The notes under the pieces: model-generated | The model's database searches: none | Told to the model about the DNA's origin: nothing | The model's input: only the letters and a program-made list of their open reading frames with translations | Shown: piece after piece, positions 25,472-34,154 of the stretch | Layout of the letters: every line of letters starts with the position of its first letter | Position numbering within the stretch: position 1 is the stretch's first letter | From: an uncultured Bacilli bacterium | GTDB lineage: Bacteria; Bacillota_I; Bacilli_A; RF39; UBA660 | NCBI GenBank assembly: GCA_934182615.1 | Contig: CAKPRO010000003.1 | Location: 1 to 64,000, forward strand | Length of the DNA stretch: 64,000 nucleotides | Direction: 5' to 3' | Position numbers and translations under genes: made by a program

Positions 25472-26101
25472 ATGAGATTAAAAAACATTAAAGGTGCAAG
25501 TGAAAAAATACTTGAAGGAAAATACTTTATAAATAATCCAAACGATTATAAAGGTAAATGGCATAAACTATTCAATAATAATAATCCTATCTATATAGAA
25601 ATAGGAATGGGTAAGGGTAATTTTATTATCAAAAATGCTCTAAATAATACCAATATAAACTATATTGGAATAGAAATGTATGATTCAGTTATCTTAAGAG
25701 CAGTAGAAAAAACAAATGAATTAGAATTAAACAATCTATATTTAATTCGTATGGATGCTCGTTTAATTGAAGAAGTTTTTGATAAAGAAGTAGATTTAAT
25801 ATATCTAAACTTCTCTGATCCATGGCCAAAAGAAAGACACGCCAAAAGAAGACTTACTAGTCCTAGATTTCTAGCTAGATATGATAATATATTCAAAAAT
25901 AAAAAACATATTATAATGAAAACAGACAATATTGATTTATTTAACTATTCAGTAGAATCATTAAAAGACTATGGCTATGTAATTGAAGATATAAGTAACG
26001 ATCTACATAACTATAAAGAAAATATAATTACAACAGAATATGAAGATAAATTTACTAGTAAGGGTATAAAAATAAATTACTTAGAGGCTAGTAAAGAGTA
26101 G
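25472..26101 (+). CDS. trmB: tRNA (guanine-N7-)-methyltransferase
   Basis: 209 residues. The SAM-binding motif IEIGMGKGNFI is at about residues 46-56 and the TrmB signature NFSDPWPKERHAKRRLT near 112-128. The enzyme makes m7G46 in the tRNA variable loop. Start ATG 25472 follows GTGGTGAAAT. The gene heads a compact run trmB-rnc-hydrolase-cinA(C) with gaps of 10, 9 and -1 nt. Confidence 0.94.
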   Translation: MRLKNIKGASEKILEGKYFINNPNDYKGKWHKLFNNNNPIYIEIGMGKGNFIIKNALNNTNINYIGIEMYDSVILRAVEKTNELELNNLYLIRMDARLIEEVFDKEVDLIYLNFSDPWPKERHAKRRLTSPRFLARYDNIFKNKKHIIMKTDNIDLFNYSVESLKDYGYVIEDISNDLHNYKENIITTEYEDKFTSKGIKINYLEASKE

Positions 26102-26111
26102 GAGGAACAAG

Positions 26112-26762
26112 ATGAAAGTATTTAATAAATTAGAAATAAATCCAACTAATATGAATCTATATATGGAAGCTGTAACCCATTCGTCATTTACCAATGAAAA
26201 CCCTAATTATCCAGATTATGAAAGATTAGAGTTTCTAGGAGATGCCGTATTAGAAATAATAATAAGTGAATATTTATATAAAGAAAGACATTTAGAAGAA
26301 GGAACAATGACTAGAATGAGAGCATCTTATGTATGCGAAGAAGCTTGTGCTACATATGCTAAAGAGATAGGTCTAGATCTAGATATCAGGGTAGGGAGTG
26401 GGGAAGAAGTAAATCAAACCATCTTAGCCGATGTCTTTGAAGCTTTTGTAGCGGCCCTTTACTTAGATCAAGGTTTTGAATTTACAAGACATTTCGTTCT
26501 AAATATAATACTAAAATATATTGAACAAAATATTGATTTTTTACACGATTACAAAAGTACTCTTCAAGAACTAGCTCAAACAGTAAAGAAATCAATCATA
26601 TATGAAGTAGTAGACGAAGAAGGACCAGCCCACAATAAAAAATTTACTTCAATAGTAAAAGTTGATGGTATAATTATGGGAAAAGGAACTGCTGGTAGTA
26701 AAAAGGCATCAGAACAAGAAGCTGCTAAAGATGCTCTAAGTAAAAGAGCAGGCATAAAATAG
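26112..26762 (+). CDS. rnc: Ribonuclease III
   Basis: 216 residues. The RNase III signature ERLEFLGDAVLE begins at residue 37, a second acidic cluster lies in QTILADVFEAFVAALY, and the C-terminal dsRNA-binding domain (DYKSTLQELAQT through KKASEQEAAKDAL) is complete. The enzyme cuts double-stranded RNA in rRNA precursors and some mRNAs. Strong AGGAGG ribosome binding site; cotranscribed with trmB. Confidence 0.95.
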   Translation: MKVFNKLEINPTNMNLYMEAVTHSSFTNENPNYPDYERLEFLGDAVLEIIISEYLYKERHLEEGTMTRMRASYVCEEACATYAKEIGLDLDIRVGSGEEVNQTILADVFEAFVAALYLDQGFEFTRHFVLNIILKYIEQNIDFLHDYKSTLQELAQTVKKSIIYEVVDEEGPAHNKKFTSIVKVDGIIMGKGTAGSKKASEQEAAKDALSKRAGIK

Positions 26763-26771
26763 GAGGAGAAT

Positions 26772-27296
26772 ATGAAAATAACTAAAGTAGTAGTAGGAAC
26801 ATTAGAAGAAAATTGCTATGTTTTAGAAAAAGATAGAAAGGTAATAGTGGTAGATCCTGGTGACGAATACAACAAAATAAAAAAAGCCATCGGTTTTAAA
26901 AAAGTAGTCGGAGTCTTAATAACACATAATCACTTCGATCATGTAGGAGCCTTAGATAAATTTGATCAAAGTATCGTCTATAAATATGATAATTTAGAAG
27001 AAAAAGAATACAATATAGGCCCATTTAACTTTGAAGTAATTTTTACTCCAGGTCATACTGAGGATTCAGTAAGTTACTATTTCAAAGAAGATAATATCCT
27101 ATTCGATGGTGATTTCGTTTTCCGTCTAGCTATTGGCAGATGTGACTTAGAAGGTGGCGACTACAAAGAAATCTTAAATAGCATCGATAAAATAAAAAAA
27201 TATCCTAAAGATATGACAATATGCCCCGGTCATGGTGATCATACTGAACTAGGATATGAAATAGAACATAGTTTATATTTCAAAAGAGGTAAATAA
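26772..27296 (+). CDS. MBL-fold metal hydrolase (glyoxalase II-like)
   Basis: 174 residues. The metallo-beta-lactamase motif THNHFDHVGALD has ligands His52, His54, Asp56 and His57, with further ligands in TPGHTEDSVSY and LFDGDFVF and the terminal CPGHGDHT. This is the compact YqgX/GloB-like form. It probably hydrolyses a thioester or similar; the true substrate is unclear. The gene follows rnc by 9 nt and its stop overlaps the next start by one base. Confidence 0.87.
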   Translation: MKITKVVVGTLEENCYVLEKDRKVIVVDPGDEYNKIKKAIGFKKVVGVLITHNHFDHVGALDKFDQSIVYKYDNLEEKEYNIGPFNFEVIFTPGHTEDSVSYYFKEDNILFDGDFVFRLAIGRCDLEGGDYKEILNSIDKIKKYPKDMTICPGHGDHTELGYEIEHSLYFKRGK

Positions 27297-27763
27297 TGAA
27301 AGAAGTAGTAGACCTTCTAATAAATAAGCAGAAGACAATAAGTACTATGGAATCATGTACTGGAGGAGCCTTAGTAAATGCCATTACCAATATACCCGGA
27401 GCAAGTGCAATACTAAAATTTAGTGCTATAACATATTCCAATGAATATAAAATAAAGATGAGCGTAGATAGTAGGATAATTGATAAATATACCGTATATT
27501 CAAGAGAAACTGCTACTGAAATGAGTAAATCAATCAGTAACTATACTAATTCTAATTATGGTGTTGGTATAACAGGTAAACTAAGTAAACCAGATATAAA
27601 TAATCCATATGGTGAAGATAATCTAGTATTTATAAGTATTTACGATAGAGATCATGATAAGTATTATCATAAAGAAATAAAAGTAAATAAAATAACTAGA
27701 GAAGAAAATAAAAATATTGTTATAAAAGAAATAATAAATATGCTAATTAATATAATTAATTAA
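27296..27763 (+). CDS. CinA C-terminal domain protein (nicotinamide-nucleotide amidohydrolase type)
   Basis: 155 residues, the size of stand-alone CinA-C/PncC proteins. The core MESCTGGALVNAITNIPGAS, followed by FSAITYSNEYK and YGVGITG, is characteristic. PncC deamidates nicotinamide mononucleotide to recycle NAD; that role is likely but unproven here. It starts in the stop codon of the hydrolase gene and ends the trmB operon before a clear terminator. Confidence 0.85.
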   Translation: MKEVVDLLINKQKTISTMESCTGGALVNAITNIPGASAILKFSAITYSNEYKIKMSVDSRIIDKYTVYSRETATEMSKSISNYTNSNYGVGITGKLSKPDINNPYGEDNLVFISIYDRDHDKYYHKEIKVNKITREENKNIVIKEIINMLINIIN

Positions 27764-27775
27764 AAATATAAAGTT

Positions 27776-27803
27776 GATATCTAGGTATAGATATCCTTTT
27801 TTA
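27776..27803 (+). terminator. Terminator of the trmB operon
   Basis: GATATCTA (27776-27783), loop GGTA, TAGATATC (27788-27795), then CTTTTTT. It is separate from the paired-hairpin element that starts at 27811. Confidence 0.85.
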
Positions 27804-27810
27804 TTTTATG

Positions 27811-27898
27811 CCTCTAAAGCCAAAGTCTTTAGGAGGTTAACTAAAGCCTTAATCTAAGTCTTTAGTTAAGATATCAACCATATCTATTATATATCAGT
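27811..27898 (-). repeat. Paired-hairpin element, locus 7 (reverse)
   Basis: Hairpin 1 (27811-27836): CCTCTAAAG/CTTTAGGAGG with one bulged G, loop CCAAAGT. Hairpin 2 (27837-27869): TTAACTAAAG/CTTTAGTTAA, apex CCTTAATCTAAGT. The AT box TATCAACCATATCTATTATA follows, nearly identical to the one at locus 8. On the minus strand the apexes read A...G as in the forward copies. Confidence 0.78.
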
Positions 27899-27973
27899 TA
27901 TTACTATATACTAAGTAGATATTGTTTTAAAATAAAAAAAATGATATACTTATTATGATAGAAGGGATGAGAT

Positions 27974-28645
27974 ATGAATTTAAAAGGTATTTTAGATATT
28001 AATAAAACAATAAGTAAAGAATTATTTAAAAAGACCAAATATCCTTGGGAAATATTACCTTATATAAAAGATTATATCATTGCTTTAGGTAATAGTTTAG
28101 ATAAAGATAATTATACAGAAATAAAAGAACATATCTGGGTAGGAAATAATGTTGAAATAGATAAATTAGCTACGATTATAGCCCCATGTATAATAGATGA
28201 TAATGCCATAATAAAACCTGGTGCATATATAAGAGGAAATGCCATTATAGGAAAGAACTCTGTAATAGGAAATAGTACAGAAATAAAGAATGCTATTATC
28301 TTTGATAATTGTCAGTTACCACATTATAACTATGTCGGAGATTCTATTCTAGGATATCACGTTCATTTAGGAGCAGGAGTAATACTTAGTAATTTAAAAA
28401 ATGATGGAACAAATATCGATATTAAATATAAAGATAAAAAAGTATCTACTGGTATGCAAAAGATGGGTGCTGTAGTAGGAGATAATACTGAGATAGGATG
28501 TAATAGTGTACTATATCCAGGTACTATTATTGGTAAGAACACTAATATTTATCCATTAACTAGAGTAAGAGGAATAATAAATAGTAATAGTATTGTAAAA
28601 GACGAGTTCACAGTAGTAGATAAAGAGGTCAATTATGATAAATAA
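27974..28645 (+). CDS. Left-handed beta-helix acyltransferase-like protein (GlmU C-terminal domain-like)
   Basis: 223 residues with hexapeptide repeats such as VGNNVEIDKLATI, IKPGAYIRGNAIIGKNSVIG and IGCNSVLYPGTIIGKNT, forming the left-handed beta-helix. The order and the GYHVHLGAGVILSN segment resemble the GlmU acetyltransferase domain, but there is no uridylyltransferase domain. It could acetylate a sugar nucleotide or act with a separate pyrophosphorylase; unknown. A promoter TTGTTT/TATACT (about 27922-27950, 17-nt spacer) precedes it. First gene of a three-gene run. Confidence 0.8.
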   Translation: MNLKGILDINKTISKELFKKTKYPWEILPYIKDYIIALGNSLDKDNYTEIKEHIWVGNNVEIDKLATIIAPCIIDDNAIIKPGAYIRGNAIIGKNSVIGNSTEIKNAIIFDNCQLPHYNYVGDSILGYHVHLGAGVILSNLKNDGTNIDIKYKDKKVSTGMQKMGAVVGDNTEIGCNSVLYPGTIIGKNTNIYPLTRVRGIINSNSIVKDEFTVVDKEVNYDK

Positions 28646-29315
28646 AAGAATTAATAGATTATATACAATATTTTTACTTATTGGTATTATTATTACTTCA
28701 ATTGGTTTATATACTTTAGTTAAAACATTAGATAGTAGTAATAAAGTAGATACCATAGGTACTATAACTTCCATAGTAAGAACTTCTAGTGATACTCCTA
28801 ATGTATATGTTACTTATGATGTTGATGGTAGAAGTTATACTTCAGTAATAAATGGCTATTCTAGTTCTTTTTATGAAGGTAAACAAATAGAAATATATTA
28901 TATGAAAAACAATCCTAGTACTATTGGATCTAAGAAGTTAGAATTATTACTTTTATTACTACCATTTATGGGTCTTATCTTCCTATTAATTGGAGGTATA
29001 AATATATTTAAAGTAATAAGAAATAAAAAGAAGAAAGATAGATTAATAAAAACAGGTACTAAGATAGAAGCCACTTATCTTGAGACCACTACTAACTATA
29101 ATTTAAGAGTATTAGGAAGAAATCCTAGTAATATAATATGTGAGTATGATGATCTAGTAAGCAATAATACATATAAATTTAAAAGTGAAAACTTATGGTA
29201 TGATCCATCATTATATATAAGTGATTGTGAGATAGAAACTTTCACAGTATACGTAAACAAAGATAATATGAAAGACTATTATGTTGATATAGAAAAATTA
29301 ATAGATAAGGAGTAA
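28635..29315 (+). CDS. DUF3592-type membrane protein
   Basis: 226 residues; its start overlaps the previous gene by 11 nt. Two transmembrane helices (residues about 9-31 and 98-120) flank an external beta domain with TIGTITSIVRTSS, YVTYDVDGRSYTS and IEIYYMKNNPSTIG, the DUF3592 pattern. The C-terminal cytoplasmic part repeats a similar beta design. Function unknown. Confidence 0.72.
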   Translation: MINKRINRLYTIFLLIGIIITSIGLYTLVKTLDSSNKVDTIGTITSIVRTSSDTPNVYVTYDVDGRSYTSVINGYSSSFYEGKQIEIYYMKNNPSTIGSKKLELLLLLLPFMGLIFLLIGGINIFKVIRNKKKKDRLIKTGTKIEATYLETTTNYNLRVLGRNPSNIICEYDDLVSNNTYKFKSENLWYDPSLYISDCEIETFTVYVNKDNMKDYYVDIEKLIDKE

Positions 29316-29317
29316 TT

Positions 29318-30370
29318 ATGGCTACAATTAAAGAATATTTAAAATATTATAAAAGTTTATCTTTTAGTGAATGCAAATTAAATATAAATGATGTATTATT
29401 ATTTACTGAATTATCCTATATAGATTGGCATAATATTGTACCTGAAGATAATAATAAAATAACACTAAAAGAAGCTTTTAATATTTATCAAAAGACTAAG
29501 AATGTTTACTTAAGTACTTTTATGAAAGGTAATATTGCCAATCTAAAAGATATTTATACAAGTACTAGATATAAAGATATATATCTAAGTAACTATAAAG
29601 AATATGTCGATAATGAGAAACAATTCGGAGCACTTAAAATACATTTTGATAATAAAGTATTTATTTCCTATAAAGGAACTAATGGCACAATCATAGGGTG
29701 GAAAGAAGACTTTACTTTAGGTTATCATTTTCCAATTATATCACAAAAGTACGCTATTAATTATTTAAATGAAGTAATAACAAGTGAAGATAAAGAAATA
29801 TATATCGGAGGTCACTCTAAAGGTGGTAATCTTGCTATGACTTCTTCAATGTATTGTAATGATGATATTTTTAAAAGAATAAAAACGATATATAATTTAG
29901 ATGGTCCTGGTTTTAGAGAAAAAGACTTAAATGATAACTTCAAAAAGATATTACCTAAATTACAAATATATATACCTGAAGATAGTATTATTGGTATGCT
30001 TCTATATAGTACTAATAATAAAAAAATAGTAAAATCAAATACTTCAGGTATTATGACTCATGATATTAATACTTGGCTATGTTTTGGTCAGTTTCTAGAA
30101 AAAGGCAAACAATCTAAACTAAGTATTAAAATAGATAATCGTATTAAAAATTGGAATAAAAATTATACCGATAAAGAATTAGAAGTAATGATAACCTCTA
30201 TCTTTAATGTATTTGAAAAAAATAATATTAAAAGTTTTAGAGAACTAAAAAAATTAAAATGGAATCAAATAGTAGGTATGATTAATGAAGTAAATGATAT
30301 AGATGACGAAACTAAGAAACTATATTCTGAAACTATTAAAGATTTAATATGGCTAAACAATAAGAAATAG
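29318..30370 (+). CDS. Mbeg1-like (DUF2974) alpha/beta-hydrolase
   Basis: 350 residues, RBS AAGGAG within the end of the upstream gene. The nucleophile elbow GGHSKGG places the catalytic Ser at 167, with VFISYKGTNGTIIGWKEDF before it and YNLDGPGF after it, as in Mbeg1-like/DUF2974 proteins, which are thought to be lipases or esterases. No signal peptide is seen. It ends with a terminator at 30379-30406. Confidence 0.8.
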   Translation: MATIKEYLKYYKSLSFSECKLNINDVLLFTELSYIDWHNIVPEDNNKITLKEAFNIYQKTKNVYLSTFMKGNIANLKDIYTSTRYKDIYLSNYKEYVDNEKQFGALKIHFDNKVFISYKGTNGTIIGWKEDFTLGYHFPIISQKYAINYLNEVITSEDKEIYIGGHSKGGNLAMTSSMYCNDDIFKRIKTIYNLDGPGFREKDLNDNFKKILPKLQIYIPEDSIIGMLLYSTNNKKIVKSNTSGIMTHDINTWLCFGQFLEKGKQSKLSIKIDNRIKNWNKNYTDKELEVMITSIFNVFEKNNIKSFRELKKLKWNQIVGMINEVNDIDDETKKLYSETIKDLIWLNNKK

Positions 30371-30378
30371 TTAATAAG

Positions 30379-30406
30379 CAAGAGAGAAATATCTCCCTTG
30401 TTTTTT
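30379..30406 (+). terminator. Terminator after the Mbeg1-like gene
   Basis: CAAGAGAG (30379-30386) with CTCCCTTG (30393-30400), one A-C mismatch, then TTTTTT. Confidence 0.75.
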
Positions 30407-30446
30407 GTTATAAATAATGATAAAATAATCTATGTGAAGAAATAAT

Positions 30447-30510
30447 AACTTATATTATTTGGAGACTCACAAGGCTCCAAATAACACTCTAAGACCTTAG
30501 GCTTAGAGTG
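30447..30510 (+). repeat. Paired-hairpin element, locus 4 (forward)
   Basis: A short AT box (AACTTATATTATTT) leads into hairpin 1 (30455-30484): TTATTTGGAG/CTCCAAATAA, apex ACTCACAAGG. Hairpin 2 (30485-30510): CACTCTAAG/CTTAGAGTG, apex ACCTTAGG. The two hairpins abut without spacer. It lies after a terminator and just before uvrB. Confidence 0.78.
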
Positions 30511-30532
30511 AATAAAAGAAATGAGGGATATT

Positions 30533-32485
30533 ATGTTTAAATTAGTATCAAAATATAAACCAAGTGGTGATCAACCAGAAGCTATAAAAGAATTAGTACA
30601 AGGAATAAAAGAAGGTAAGAAAGAACAAGTCTTACTAGGAGCAACAGGTACAGGTAAAACATTTACTATTGCTAATGTAATAGAAAAAATAAATAAACCA
30701 ACTTTAGTACTAGCCCATAATAAAACACTCGCAGGCCAATTATATAACGAATTAAAAGAATTATTTCCTGAGAATAGAGTAGAATACTTTGTAAGTTACT
30801 ATGATTATTATCAACCAGAAGCCTATGTACCTAGTACAGATACCTATATAGAAAAAGATTCTTCAATTAATGACGAAATAGACGAATTAAGACATAGTGC
30901 TACTTCAGCCTTAATATCAAGAAGTGATGTCATAGTAGTAGCTTCAGTATCATGTATCTATGGAATAGGAGAAATAGAAGAATATAAAAAGAAGATGTTA
31001 ACTCTTAATGTTGGAGATACCATAGATAGAGATATAATATTAAAAAAATTAGTCGAAATGTTATATGAAAGAAATGATATTGATTTAAAAAGAGGTACCT
31101 TTAGAGTAAGAGGAGATTCTCTAGAAATAGTACCAGCCTATGAAAGAACAAATGGTTTACTAATAGAGTGGTTTGGAGACGAAATAGATCGCATAAGTGA
31201 AGTAGATACCGTTACTGGTCATATTCTAAAAGATAAAAAGACTGTATCCATATTTGCAGCTTCTCACTTTGTAACTGATGAAGAAAGATTAAAGATAAGT
31301 ATCGAGAGAATAAATAAAGAAAAGGAAGAAAGAGTCAAATACTTTAAAGAGAACAACAAGTTAATTGAAGCTCAAAGAATAGAAGAAAGAGTAAATTATG
31401 ATATGGAGATGCTGTCAGAAACAGGCTTTTGCCGTGGTATTGAGAACTATTCAAGACATATAGCTCTAAAAGAAGAAGGTGAGTCTCCAAATACCTTAAT
31501 AGATTTCTTTCCTAAAGATTTCTTACTCGTAATAGACGAATCTCATGTAACATTACCTCAAGTAAGAGCTATGTATAATGGTGATAGAGCTAGAAAAATG
31601 AACTTAGTAGACTATGGTTTTAGATTACCTAGTGCTCTTGATAATAGACCATTAAAGTTTGAAGAATTCACTAAGAAATTAAATGATGTAATCTATGTAA
31701 GTGCTACCCCTGGAGACTATGAAATGGAAAGAGTAAATAATAAAGTAGTAGAACAAATAATTAGACCAACTGGACTATTAGATCCATTAATCGAAGTAAG
31801 ACCTACTAAAGATCAAATAGATAACTTATTAGAAGAAATAAATAAACAAATAGAAAAGAATGAACGAACATTAATAACAACACTAACTATTAGAATGGCT
31901 GAAGAACTAACTAACTATCTAAAGAGTCTAGATATAAAAGTAGCCTATTTACATAGTGAAGTAAAGACTTTAGAAAGATTAAAAATAATAAGAGATTTAA
32001 GACTAGGTAAATATGATGTCGTCGTAGGAATAAACCTATTAAGAGAAGGAATAGATATACCAGAAGTAAGTTTAATAGCTATTATGGATGCTGATAAACA
32101 AGGCTTCCTAAGAAGTACTAGAAGTCTAATCCAGACAATTGGAAGAGCAGCCCGTAATAGTAGTGGTAGAGTAATAATGTATGCTGATATTATTTCTGAT
32201 AGTATGAATGAGGCTATTACTGAAACCGAAAGAAGAAGAAGTATTCAAGAGAAATATAATAAAGAACATGGTATTACCCCTAAGACAATTATTAAAGATA
32301 TACCAGAAATTATTTCTAATGAAACAGAAAAGAAAGTTGAAAAAGAATCAAAATTAAGTAAGAAAGAGAAATTAGATTTAATAGATAGTCTTACTAAAGA
32401 GATGAAGAGTGCTGCTTCTAACTTAGATTTTGAAAGAGCTATGGAACTTAGAGATATTATCTTTGATTTAGAAAATGATAAATAA
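30533..32485 (+). CDS. uvrB: Excinuclease ABC subunit B
   Basis: 650 residues from ATG 30533, which has GAGGGA at proper distance; an upstream ATG at 30521 lacks an RBS. Walker A GATGTGKT is at residues 36-43, the damage-probing beta-hairpin YYDYYQPEAYVP near 89-100, the helicase motifs DESHVTLPQ and QTIGRAARN follow, and a UVR motif (NLDFERAMELRDII) ends the protein. UvrB verifies lesions in nucleotide excision repair with UvrA and UvrC. uvrA is not next to it, unlike the common uvrB-uvrA order. Confidence 0.96.
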   Translation: MFKLVSKYKPSGDQPEAIKELVQGIKEGKKEQVLLGATGTGKTFTIANVIEKINKPTLVLAHNKTLAGQLYNELKELFPENRVEYFVSYYDYYQPEAYVPSTDTYIEKDSSINDEIDELRHSATSALISRSDVIVVASVSCIYGIGEIEEYKKKMLTLNVGDTIDRDIILKKLVEMLYERNDIDLKRGTFRVRGDSLEIVPAYERTNGLLIEWFGDEIDRISEVDTVTGHILKDKKTVSIFAASHFVTDEERLKISIERINKEKEERVKYFKENNKLIEAQRIEERVNYDMEMLSETGFCRGIENYSRHIALKEEGESPNTLIDFFPKDFLLVIDESHVTLPQVRAMYNGDRARKMNLVDYGFRLPSALDNRPLKFEEFTKKLNDVIYVSATPGDYEMERVNNKVVEQIIRPTGLLDPLIEVRPTKDQIDNLLEEINKQIEKNERTLITTLTIRMAEELTNYLKSLDIKVAYLHSEVKTLERLKIIRDLRLGKYDVVVGINLLREGIDIPEVSLIAIMDADKQGFLRSTRSLIQTIGRAARNSSGRVIMYADIISDSMNEAITETERRRSIQEKYNKEHGITPKTIIKDIPEIISNETEKKVEKESKLSKKEKLDLIDSLTKEMKSAASNLDFERAMELRDIIFDLENDK

Positions 32486-32491
32486 ATATAT

Positions 32492-32521
32492 AAAGAGAAC
32501 TATTAACTAGTTTTCTTTTTT
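32492..32521 (+). terminator. Terminator after uvrB
   Basis: AAAGAGAACTA (32492-32502) with TAGTTTTCTTT (32508-32518), one G-U pair, and a T-run. Confidence 0.78.
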
Positions 32522-32525
32522 CATT

Positions 32526-32588
32526 CCTCTACAACCTTAAGTAAACTTAAGTTTTCCGAGGTATTTTTATGCCTAAGTCATAAAAATA
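32526..32588 (-). repeat. Cloverleaf-type paired-hairpin element, locus 11 (reverse)
   Basis: Outer stem CCTC (32526-32529)/GAGG (32558-32561); inner hairpin CTTAAG-TAAA-CTTAAG (32536-32551); TTTTCC; then hairpin 2 TATTTTTATG (32562-32571)/CATAAAAATA (32579-32588) with loop CCTAAGT, the same apex as locus 9. Between convergent uvrB and the flippase gene. Confidence 0.75.
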
Positions 32589-32595
32589 AAATCCA

Positions 32596-33891
32596 TTATA
32601 TTTTATTAGATAGATATTTCTTTACATAATAAATATGATGTATAGTAACTACTACTACATTTAAAATAGTAGAAATAATTAAACTCCATAGACCTATTCT
32701 TAATAAACTAAAAATAATAAGACTAAGTATCTTAATAATACCACCATATAAAGTCCCCCTCATAGCGGTCTTAGAGTATCCCATCCCATTTAAACTACTA
32801 GTAAGAGGTGCCTGTATATAATGAAGCAAAAAGAAAGGAGCAGTTATTTTAATATATTCAGTACCAAGTGTAGTATTATATACTAGTTTTAAAGGAACAT
32901 CCGGAATAAATATAAATATCAAAGTAGCAGGTATTCCCACTAACATAGAAAAGAAAATAGCCTCTTTAATTTTCTTTTTCGTATAATTATAATTCCTATT
33001 ACTATAACTATTAGATACAACAGGTAAAATAGCAGAAGATATAGCTAAAGTAAAAAAAGAAGGCAAAAGTAGTAGGGGATATACATATCCATTAATAACC
33101 CCATAAGTAGTATTAATATATTCTAAGTTATATCCTGCATACTTTAAAATATTCGTAAGAATAATCGGTTCAAAGAAATAAGTAATAGAACCAATTAATC
33201 TAGCCATCGTATTAGGAATAGATATCCCAAATATCTCTCTAAGTAAATTATTATCTTTATGAAAATCATCTTTAGTAATCTTATCTTTAGGTAAGAAAAA
33301 TAAAAGAATAATAATCGAAGCCCCTTCACTAATAATATTAATAAGAACTACCGTAGTAACTGCCGCTACTAAAGAATGGGTCATCATCTTAGCAACAATA
33401 GTAGTAGTAAGTACTAGTCTTGCTATCTGTTCTATAATATTAGATAAAGTAATAGGAAATACTTTCTCTTTACCAAAAAAATATCCCTTAATAATACTAG
33501 ATAAAGTAATAAAAGGAAGTGTACTACCAATAGCAATAAGAGGATAATAAATACTACTCTTATGTAGAAGATTATTAGCTAAATACTTAGCTATAAATAA
33601 TATAATAAATATCAAAATAACATCATATAACAAAACAATAATAGTAGTAGGAATAACAATTTTCTTACTACTATTTTTCTTTTCTGATACCAATTTAGTA
33701 ATAGCAATAGGTACCCCTAAATTACATAAAGTAATAAATAAATTAAAAGTAGGAAGTACTAACATATATTCACTAATACCTTCAGTACCAATCGTTCTAG
33801 TTAGAACAATTTTAATAACCATTCCCAGTACTTTAGTAATTAATCCTCCTATAATTAATATAATTGTCGATTTAATAAATTTATTTTTCAT
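32596..33891 (-). CDS. SpoVB/MurJ-like oligosaccharide flippase
   Basis: 431 residues, almost all membrane segments (about 12-14 helices). The start FIKSTIILIIGGLITKVLGMV and VLTRTIGTEGISEYMLVLPTF are typical of the SpoVB/Wzx/MurJ branch of the MOP superfamily. SpoVB-type proteins flip lipid-linked wall precursors, and SpoVB is needed for the spore cortex; MurJ-like function in growing cells is equally possible. Separate from the minus-strand operon upstream, which ends with its own weak terminator near 33913-33940. Confidence 0.8.
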   Translation of the reverse strand: MKNKFIKSTIILIIGGLITKVLGMVIKIVLTRTIGTEGISEYMLVLPTFNLFITLCNLGVPIAITKLVSEKKNSSKKIVIPTTIIVLLYDVILIFIILFIAKYLANNLLHKSSIYYPLIAIGSTLPFITLSSIIKGYFFGKEKVFPITLSNIIEQIARLVLTTTIVAKMMTHSLVAAVTTVVLINIISEGASIIILLFFLPKDKITKDDFHKDNNLLREIFGISIPNTMARLIGSITYFFEPIILTNILKYAGYNLEYINTTYGVINGYVYPLLLLPSFFTLAISSAILPVVSNSYSNRNYNYTKKKIKEAIFFSMLVGIPATLIFIFIPDVPLKLVYNTTLGTEYIKITAPFFLLHYIQAPLTSSLNGMGYSKTAMRGTLYGGIIKILSLIIFSLLRIGLWSLIISTILNVVVVTIHHIYYVKKYLSNKI

Positions 33892-33929
33892 AGTAGATTA
33901 TATGATAAAATAAATAAAAAAGAAGTAAA

Positions 33930-34154
33930 TTACTTTACTCCTTCCATTATATCTAGATAAGATTTCGTATTAACAATCAAAGTATTAGTTTTAATTGCTT
34001 CACAAATAATTTCTATTTTCTTTTGATAATTCTTATTACCATACCAACTACTAGGAAATAATTCACTATCATTAACATTATTAAAATGCTTCTTATATTT
34101 AAGTTCCGCTAACGTATATAATTCAAATAACTTATCATTCATATTATTATTCAT
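33930..34154 (-). CDS. Small hypothetical protein, last gene of the helical-repeat/zincin operon
   Basis: 74 residues, not recognised, mainly helical and charged, with an aromatic stretch (SSWYGNKNYQ). Its ATG overlaps the TGA of the zincin gene (ATGA), so the two are probably translationally coupled and may act together. Confidence 0.6.
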   Translation of the reverse strand: MNNNMNDKLFELYTLAELKYKKHFNNVNDSELFPSSWYGNKNYQKKIEIICEAIKTNTLIVNTKSYLDIMEGVK